From Streptomyces sp. SID12501 (lineage in GTDB: Bacteria > Actinomycetota > Actinomycetes > Streptomycetales > Streptomycetaceae), in the NCBI RefSeq assembly GCF_010550245.1, contig NZ_JAAGLU010000060.1:1-34858 (forward strand): a stretch of DNA of 34,858 nt. Reading direction: 5' to 3'. The position numbers and the translations under genes are program-made. The notes under the pieces were generated by a model. It saw only the letters and a list, made by a program, of their open reading frames with translations. It searched no databases and was not told the DNA's origin. Shown here in pieces: positions 29,826 to 34,858 of the stretch (position 1 is its first letter; each line of letters begins with the position of its first letter).

Positions 29826-31046
29826 ATGGCGGATCCCATCAAGAAGATCGCGCTCAAGGGTGGCGTCACCCGGTACCGGTTCGTGGTCGATGCCGGCTAC
29901 GAACCAAGGAAGGACAAGGTCACCGGTACCGTGATCATCAACCCGGAGACGGGTGAGCCGGTCATGAAGCGCAAGCAGCTCACCGTCACGAAGGACACGA
30001 GGAAGGAAGCACTCGCCGAGTACTCGCGCATCCAGCACCAGAAGGCCAACGGCACGTTCGTGGTCCCGACCAAGACGACCGTGGCCGAACTGATCGACGC
30101 GTGGCTGAAGGTGTCCACGCGTGACGTCGAGCGGGCAACCGCGCGGTCGTACGAGGACGCGATGCGGTACGTCCGTACGCACCTCGGACATCGGCGCCTC
30201 CAGGAACTGACCGAGGACGACATCGACTCATTGGTCGACTGGATGCTGACCAGCGCGCGGCGCATCGGAGGGAAGCCCGGGACCGGACTCAGCGTGCGTA
30301 CCGTGAGTCTGACGCTCGGTCGGCTCCGGGCCGCGCTGAACCTGGCGATCCGCCGGGGCCTGGTCGCGCGGAACGTCGCCGAGCACGCGGTAATCCCGAG
30401 GCAGGCCCGCAAGGACGACAAAGCCCGACAGAAGGCCCGGACTCCGTGGACCGAGGACGAGGTGAAGGTGTTCCTCGCCCATGTGGCCGGCGACCACCTG
30501 CACGCGGTGATGCTGCTGTCCCTGATCGGGATGCGGCCGGCCGAGGTCTGCGGAGTGCGCTGGTCGGACGTCGACTTGGACGTGGGCACGATCCGGGTAG
30601 AGGCGACGCGCACGCTGGTGGCGGGCGAGGTGATCGAGAAGGACACCAAGTCCGAGGCGGGCGAGCGGTGGCTTCCCCTACCCACGGTCGTGCTGGCGGC
30701 ACTGAAGGCGTTCCGTGCGCGCCAGGCCAGAGAGAAGCTAAAGGCTGGCGAGGGATACGACGCATCCGGCCGCGTGGTCGTCGACGAGCTGGGCGCCGCG
30801 GTCAAGACGGACTGGCTTCGTCGGCGGGCGTACGAGCGGATGCAGTCGGCGGACGTTCGGAAGGTGCGGCTGTACGACGCGCGGCATGCCTGCCTGTCGT
30901 GGATGGCGAACAACGGCGTACCCGACACGGTGGTGTCGGCGTGGGCCGGTCACGCAGACCTCGGCTTCACGAAACGGATCTACGTGCACCCCGATCCGCA
31001 GTCCCTGAAGGCGGGTTCGGACAAGCTCGCCGAGCTACTCGGCTGA
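29826..31046 (+). CDS. int: Tyrosine integrase
   Basis: A 406-aa phage-type integrase. N-terminal arm-binding and core-binding parts (about 1-200; TVAELIDAWLKVSTRDVERA) precede the catalytic domain with Arg237 (LIGMRPAEVCGVRW), the YDAR motif carrying Arg353 (Tyr350 in place of the usual His), His376 (WAGHADLG) and nucleophile Tyr386 (RIYVHPD). It inserts the circular element into the 3' half of tRNA-Arg(ACG), forming the 48-bp direct repeats. Its stop lies 90 bp from attR. ATG 29826 follows AGAGGGAGAATCC. All catalytic positions are filled, so it should be active. Confidence 0.95.
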   Translation: MADPIKKIALKGGVTRYRFVVDAGYEPRKDKVTGTVIINPETGEPVMKRKQLTVTKDTRKEALAEYSRIQHQKANGTFVVPTKTTVAELIDAWLKVSTRDVERATARSYEDAMRYVRTHLGHRRLQELTEDDIDSLVDWMLTSARRIGGKPGTGLSVRTVSLTLGRLRAALNLAIRRGLVARNVAEHAVIPRQARKDDKARQKARTPWTEDEVKVFLAHVAGDHLHAVMLLSLIGMRPAEVCGVRWSDVDLDVGTIRVEATRTLVAGEVIEKDTKSEAGERWLPLPTVVLAALKAFRARQAREKLKAGEGYDASGRVVVDELGAAVKTDWLRRRAYERMQSADVRKVRLYDARHACLSWMANNGVPDTVVSAWAGHADLGFTKRIYVHPDPQSLKAGSDKLAELLG

Positions 31047-31092
31047 GCATGATCAACAAGCAATGTGAGAAATTGTGAGACGTTACGACAGA

Positions 31093-31123
31093 GGCCCCGA
31101 TCCTCCGAAGAAGAATCAGGGCC
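31093..31123. terminator. Hairpin between int and attR
   Basis: GGCCCCGAT (31093-31101) pairs with ATCAGGGCC (31115-31123), 8 of 9 with one G-T. It sits past int on the plus strand and past tRNA-Arg on the minus strand, and shares CAGAGGCCCCG with the older tRNA terminator at 7270. It probably ends both transcripts. Confidence 0.6.
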
Positions 31124-31136
31124 CTGACCTGGTAAT

Positions 31137-31184
31137 TGCTGTGCACTCGGCAGGATTCGAACCTGCAACCTTCTGATCCGTAGT
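31137..31184 (-). repeat. attR: 48-bp repeat at tRNA-Arg 3' half
   Basis: Identical to 7308-7355. Here it is part of the complete tRNA gene, so integration restored an intact tRNA. Confidence 0.95.
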
Positions 31185-31214
31185 CAGATGCTCTATCCGT
31201 TAAGCTACGAGTGC
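31142..31214 (-). tRNA. tRNA-Arg(ACG)
   Basis: The minus strand folds as a 73-nt tRNA: acceptor GCACTCG/CGAGTGC, anticodon stem TCTGA/TCAGA with loop CTACGGA (anticodon ACG), T-arm GCAGG-TTCGAAT-CCTGC, discriminator A, CCA not encoded. The 3' part is the integration site of the AICE. Confidence 0.97.
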
Positions 31215-31378
31215 TTGTGTCTTCTGTTGTGTTTGCTCTTCCTTCCGGGGTTTTCGACCCGGTTGGCGTTGCGGGAACAACATTACATGACTGGCGGCGT
31301 GAGGTGAAATCCGTTTGCCTCACCCTGCCTGAGCTGCGGAAACGACCGTTCGGGGCCTGTTGGAGCATCCGGGAACGA

Positions 31379-31412
31379 CCGAAGCCCCGGTCAGTCATGA
31401 CCGGGGCTTCGG
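31379..31412 (-). terminator. Terminator downstream of tRNA-Ser
   Basis: Perfect 15-bp arms (31379-31393 and 31398-31412) with loop GTCA, core GAAGCCCCGGTCA. On the minus strand it follows tRNA-Ser directly. Confidence 0.85.
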
Positions 31413-31421
31413 GATGAGGTG

Positions 31422-31512
31422 CGGAGGCGGAGGGATTTGAACCCTCGATGGGATGTAAGTCCCAAACCGCATTAGCAGTGCGGCGCCATAGACCGGACTA
31501 GGCGACGCCTCC
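31422..31512 (-). tRNA. tRNA-Ser(GCT)
   Basis: A 91-nt type II tRNA on the minus strand: acceptor GGAGGCG/CGCCTCC, anticodon stem CCGCA/TGCGG with loop CTGCTAA (anticodon GCT), long variable arm, T-arm GAGGG-TTCAAAT-CCCTC, discriminator G. Confidence 0.96.
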
Positions 31513-31730
31513 AGCACAACCTCCCGCGCGAGCGCGAGTGGTGCGTGCAGATGATGACACAGACGAGCGCGGTGTCACCAATCGCCTCCCACGGTACTAG
31601 GCAGGTGGGGCGCAGGGCAAAGGCGTTGTGCCCGCCGATGGAGGGTGATGCCGCGTTATGCCGCCGTGCTGTCCAGTGACCGCCGGCCCCGCTCGCGCAA
31701 CGTCCTATCGCGTCGGGCGTTAGTCAGGTC

Positions 31731-32354
31731 ATGTTCAAGGTCACCGCTCATGCGCCTCGCGCCCCGCACACCGCCGCCATTCCTCCCGCCGCTACTCCTC
31801 CCGCCGCTACTCCTCCCGCCGCTACTCCTCCCGTCGCCACTCCTCCTCCCGTCGCCTGGACCGGCGGCGCCCTCCGCCGCCTCGTCTTCGCCGCCACCGC
31901 CGGCGTCTCCCTGGCCGCGGCCTCCTTCTCCGCCGTGCCCTCGGCCGCGTACGCCGACGCGGGCCCCCAGACGCGCCCCCTCACGCCCTTCGCGCCCTTC
32001 GCGCCCCTCCTCACGCCCATGGGGCGCGCCTCCGACCACCTCACCGTCACCGTCCGCGGCACCGGTGGGCGTGGGGACGGGCGGTTCGAGTTGTACTGCC
32101 ATCCCGGTGGCGGCTCTCACCCCGACGTCGATGACGCCTGCGGGTCGCTCGACCGGGGGGCCCGGTGGGGGAAGGATCCGTTCGCCCCCGTGTCCCCCGA
32201 CAGCGTCTGCACGATGATGTACGGGGGTCCGGCGACCGCACATGTGACCGGGACCTGGGCCGGGCGTCCCGTGGATGCCACGTTCGACCGCAGCAACGGG
32301 TGCCAGATGGACCGCTGGAACCGGCTCGTACCGCTGCTGCCCGATCTTCGGTGA
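31731..32354 (+). CDS. Streptomyces subtilisin inhibitor (SSI)-family secreted protein
   Basis: A 207-aa product with ATG 31731 as likely start; the first 45 residues are an odd Pro/Ala/Thr region (PPAAT repeats). A signal peptide follows (about 45-75; LRRLVFAATAGVSLAAASFS, cleavage near AYA-DAG). The mature part has the SSI pattern: LTVTVRGTGGRGDGRFELYC, four Cys for two disulfides, the reactive-loop region VCTMMYGG (P1 probably Met), and NGCQMDRWN. SSI proteins inhibit extracellular serine proteases. The start is uncertain: a later start would remove the repeat. It lies rightward of the tRNA pair on the chromosome side of the AICE. Confidence 0.82.
   Translation: MFKVTAHAPRAPHTAAIPPAATPPAATPPAATPPVATPPPVAWTGGALRRLVFAATAGVSLAAASFSAVPSAAYADAGPQTRPLTPFAPFAPLLTPMGRASDHLTVTVRGTGGRGDGRFELYCHPGGGSHPDVDDACGSLDRGARWGKDPFAPVSPDSVCTMMYGGPATAHVTGTWAGRPVDATFDRSNGCQMDRWNRLVPLLPDLR
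31781..31840 (+). repeat. 15-bp tandem repeat coding PPAAT
   Basis: TCCTCCCGCCGCTAC occurs three times exactly (31781-31825), then once with two changes (31826-31840). It lies ahead of the SSI signal peptide and could vary in copy number by slippage. Confidence 0.85.
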
Positions 32355-32566
32355 GCCCTCGCCAGGCTCCCCGGCCAGGCTTCTGACCGGCGCGGTAAGG
32401 CATCCAGGGGTCCCCACAACACAGTCACAGGAGCCCCGTAGCGCATAAGTGGTGTGAAAGGCACCGTCACAGCCTCTCTGTCACTTCGTCGTGCGACCTC
32501 CCTCTCATCCGGCGTCGCGAGCGCAACCACTGCCCTTAGACTCCCTCGCGTGACACGTTGCGGACC

Positions 32567-32600
32567 GGTAGGCAAGATGGCGTCCGCGGTAGGCAAGGTG
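32567..32600 (+). repeat. 13-bp direct repeat upstream of PAS sensor gene
   Basis: GGTAGGCAAGATG (32567-32579) and GGTAGGCAAGGTG (32588-32600) are spaced 21 bp apart, two helical turns, ending 24 bp before the GTG start. A regulator-binding tandem site is possible. Confidence 0.5.
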
Positions 32601-32623
32601 CGGTAACAGGGAGGAAGCGTCTC

Positions 32624-34858
32624 GTGAGCAGCAGGCCATCCCGAGGCGCTGCTCGCCTCGCAGCAATACTCGACGCGCTGCCCGATGCGTTGGTGCTGGT
32701 CAACGCCAATGGGACCGTCGTCAACGCCAATACGATCGCCCTCGGGGCCTTCGAGACGCCGGGCACCGCCCTCGTCGGGCGTGGGCTCCTCGATCTGCTG
32801 CCGGAGTTCGACTCGCGGCTGATCCCCGGCACCATGCGGCGCCCCGATTCCATGGACCCGCACGGGCAGACCAAGCCGACCCGGATGATCGCCCGGCGGA
32901 CGGACGGGAGCGAGTTCCCCGTCGAGGTCACCAGCGCGACTCTTGAGAACGGCCAGCAGGCGTACGACAACTACAGCTACGGCAATGACGAGCTGCTCAT
33001 GCTCGTCGTACGGGATCTGTCGGGCACCGTCGACACCGAGGCCGAACTCGCGCGTTCGCAACGTCAGACCGAGATGATCCTGCGTGCCGCCGCCGAAGGG
33101 GTCGTCGGGACGGACACCGACGGGCGGGTTGTTCTCGTCAACCCCGCTGCCGCCCAGATACTCGGCTACCGGGCCAGTGATCTCGGCGGGCGCGAGCTGC
33201 ACACACTCGTCCTGCACTCGCGCGCCGACGGCGAGCCCTTCCCGTACGGCGAGTCGCCGCTCGCCGACACCCTGCGGTCCGGGCGCAAGCACCGGGTGCG
33301 CGGGCAGGTGCTGTGGTCCAAGAGCGGGGACAAGGTCTCCGTCGACCTGACGACCGCGCCCGTCCGGGACGGCGACCAGCTCGTCGGCGCCGTGATGACC
33401 TTCACCGACCGGCGTCCGTACGACTCGCTCGCCGAGGAGAAGGACGCCGCCGACAAGCTGCACGAGGAGGAGCTGGAGCGGGTCGCCGAGGAGCACGCCT
33501 CCGAGCTCACCGCCCTGCGCCAGCAGCACGTCGCCGAGATCGAGCAGCTGCGCGAGGAGCACGAGGAGGAACTCGCCGCGGGTGACGACCGGTACGCGGC
33601 GCTCGCGGAGCGTGAGAAGGACCGGTACGAGGCACTGGCCGGCCGGCAGGAGCAGTTGCTCGTGCTGCTCGGACGTTCGCTGCGCGGACCCCTCGACGAG
33701 CTGCGCCGCGAACTGGCCACCCTCGCCGCCGACGACGCCGGACAGCTGTGGCCCGAGGCCAACCAGGTGCTGCACCATCTGTCGGCCGGTTACTCGCGCA
33801 TCACCACATTGGTCGACAACGTCCTCTCCTACCAGCGGCTCGACACGGGCGCCGATTCCATCACCCGTACGAAGGTGATGCTCGACGCCGTCGTCGCCGC
33901 CGGGGTCGACGGTGCCGTCGAACTGATCGGGCCCGGGCGCGTCCAGTTCGCCGTGCACGCGCCGCCCATAGAGGCCGAGGTCGATCCGCAGCGCCTGGCC
34001 ACCGCCCTCGCGCACCTCGTCGCGGACGTCGCCGGCGTCGACGCGACCGGCAACGCGCCCGTCTCCGCCGGCGGTTACATGGACAACACGGTCGTCGTGG
34101 CCGCCGCGCAGCGCGGTGAGGTCGTACGGATCGAGGTGCGCGGGCCGTACGCCGGGGGAGACCCGGTGCACGAGCCGATCGTGCGCGGGATCGTGCGCGC
34201 CCACGGCGGAGTGCTCCAGACGCACGAGGTGCCGGGCATGAGCGGCAGTGCGTACGTCCTTGAGGTGCCCATCGGGGGCGGGGCGGGCGCGGTGGTGGCC
34301 GAGGTCGGGGCCCCGCAGGTGGGCGTCGGCGCCGAGCTGGCCGTGCACGGGCAGGAGTCGGGCGACAGCAACGGCAACGGTGGTGTCAGCGGGCGGCGAC
34401 GGGCGCGGCGGTCGTCTGTGGACGCCTTCCTGGAAGCCGACGTTCCGGAAGTCGTGCCCGAGGTGGACACCGATACCGAGTCCGAGTCCGAGTCCGGTGA
34501 CTCCGGCAACGGGGCGGTCCCGCCCACCGGGCGGCGCCGGAGGCGTGCGGCCGAGGAGGCCGCCGTTGCCTCGGCGCCCGCTCCCCAGCCACAGACGCAG
34601 ACCCCGCCCCAGGCACAGGCGCAGTCCCAGGTGCAGTCCTCCGTCGAGGGGGACGGCGGTACGGGGCGCCGGCGTGGTCGGCACAGCCCTGCCGACGCGG
34701 GCGATCCGAACGGTGGCGGCGGTGTCGCCACCGGTGCCGTCGTCCTGGCGGGCGAGCACGGCGGGAGCACGGCTGCCGTGGGGACCGGCCTGGGCGGGAC
34801 GGTGCCGCCGCAGGGCGTGCCCGGTGCTCCGGGCCGGGGCGCCGGAGGCGAGCAGCAC
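32624..34858 (+). CDS. PAS-domain sensor protein with degenerate histidine-kinase core (runs off right edge)
   Basis: At least 745 residues from GTG 32624 behind ACAGGGAGGAAGCG. Two PAS domains: residues about 8-130 (AAILDALPDALVLVNANGTV) and about 148-262 (MILRAAAEGVVGTDTDGRVV). A long coiled coil (about 265-345) leads to a region shaped like a dimerisation domain, LLGRSLRGPLDELRREL (about 348-364), where the usual phospho-acceptor His position is Arg351. The ATPase-like part (about 385-490) lacks clear N and G boxes. A Gln/Pro/Ser/Glu-rich tail follows to the window edge; more domains may lie beyond. Known as a conserved Streptomyces sensor-type gene. It is core chromosome, not part of the element. 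Confidence 0.8.
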   Translation, partial: MSSRPSRGAARLAAILDALPDALVLVNANGTVVNANTIALGAFETPGTALVGRGLLDLLPEFDSRLIPGTMRRPDSMDPHGQTKPTRMIARRTDGSEFPVEVTSATLENGQQAYDNYSYGNDELLMLVVRDLSGTVDTEAELARSQRQTEMILRAAAEGVVGTDTDGRVVLVNPAAAQILGYRASDLGGRELHTLVLHSRADGEPFPYGESPLADTLRSGRKHRVRGQVLWSKSGDKVSVDLTTAPVRDGDQLVGAVMTFTDRRPYDSLAEEKDAADKLHEEELERVAEEHASELTALRQQHVAEIEQLREEHEEELAAGDDRYAALAEREKDRYEALAGRQEQLLVLLGRSLRGPLDELRRELATLAADDAGQLWPEANQVLHHLSAGYSRITTLVDNVLSYQRLDTGADSITRTKVMLDAVVAAGVDGAVELIGPGRVQFAVHAPPIEAEVDPQRLATALAHLVADVAGVDATGNAPVSAGGYMDNTVVVAAAQRGEVVRIEVRGPYAGGDPVHEPIVRGIVRAHGGVLQTHEVPGMSGSAYVLEVPIGGGAGAVVAEVGAPQVGVGAELAVHGQESGDSNGNGGVSGRRRARRSSVDAFLEADVPEVVPEVDTDTESESESGDSGNGAVPPTGRRRRRAAEEAAVASAPAPQPQTQTPPQAQAQSQVQSSVEGDGGTGRRRGRHSPADAGDPNGGGGVATGAVVLAGEHGGSTAAVGTGLGGTVPPQGVPGAPGRGAGGEQH

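Larger units (their letters stand above)
7308..31184. mobile_element. 23.9-kb AICE (integrative and conjugative element) in tRNA-Arg(ACG)
   Basis: The segment is bounded by 48-bp direct repeats of the tRNA-Arg 3' half. It carries the full AICE set: tyrosine integrase beside attR (29826), excisionase-like HTH genes, a primase-polymerase replication protein, spread-type membrane proteins, a TraB/FtsK-like translocase, and regulators. Single-protein TraB transfer of double-stranded DNA is the known mode for such elements. No type IV secretion genes are present, which fits an AICE rather than a classical ICE. All core genes look intact, so the element may be functional. Confidence 0.93.

Noticed and set aside
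32117..34858. Minus-strand frame of 913 codons at the right edge
   Set aside because: It is the shadow of the PAS sensor gene and SSI gene; long antisense frames are normal in DNA with very high third-position G+C.

Overview
The window is high-G+C actinobacterial DNA, most like Streptomyces. Most codons end in G or C, GTG and TTG starts are common, short overlapping genes (ATGA, GTGA, TGATG) are frequent, and the families seen (TraB-type FtsK translocase, Streptomyces subtilisin inhibitor, PAS sensor protein, XRE plus DUF6879-like pair) are typical of that group. It is a tRNA locus that has repeatedly accepted mobile DNA. Core chromosome is visible only at the right edge: tRNA-Arg(ACG), tRNA-Ser(GCT), an SSI-family inhibitor and a PAS sensor gene.

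Left edge, 1-4.1 kb: the start of an IS3-like OrfA, then an ISAs1-family insertion sequence whose transposase gene is cut in two by a 2.5-kb element. That element encodes a large serine recombinase, has 33-bp imperfect terminal inverted repeats, and sits exactly at the codon of the transposase's catalytic Glu, with a 2-bp GA repeat at the edges.

4.1-7.3 kb: an islet of visibly lower G+C carrying two divergent genes: an S-4TM-type predicted pore-forming membrane protein (minus) and a kinase/APH-fold protein (plus). I consider this the best candidate for an undescribed (conflict/defence) system. To its left (4171-4275) lies a diverged, ungapped copy of the tRNA-Arg 3' end plus terminator that also occurs at 7231-7335, so the islet appears to be an older insertion at the same tRNA.

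7308-31184: a 23.9-kb actinomycete integrative and conjugative element (AICE) bounded by a 48-bp direct repeat of the 3' half of tRNA-Arg(ACG). It holds, left to right: a small regulator with four quasi-palindromic operators in a divergent promoter region; a transfer operon ending in a TraB-like DNA translocase with upstream membrane 'spread' proteins; a CTAG-rich repeat cluster after traB (candidate clt); cargo, including a lower-G+C toxin/antitoxin-like trio, membrane and secreted proteins, and a DUF6879-like plus XRE regulatory pair; a leftward operon of small proteins; an iteron/AT-rich candidate origin; a primase-polymerase/ATPase replication protein; two tandem excisionase-like HTH proteins; an XRE regulator; and a tyrosine integrase beside the attachment site.

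31.1-34.9 kb: the two tRNA genes, the SSI-like secreted inhibitor, and a 5' portion of a PAS-domain sensor protein whose histidine-kinase core looks degenerate and which runs off the right edge.
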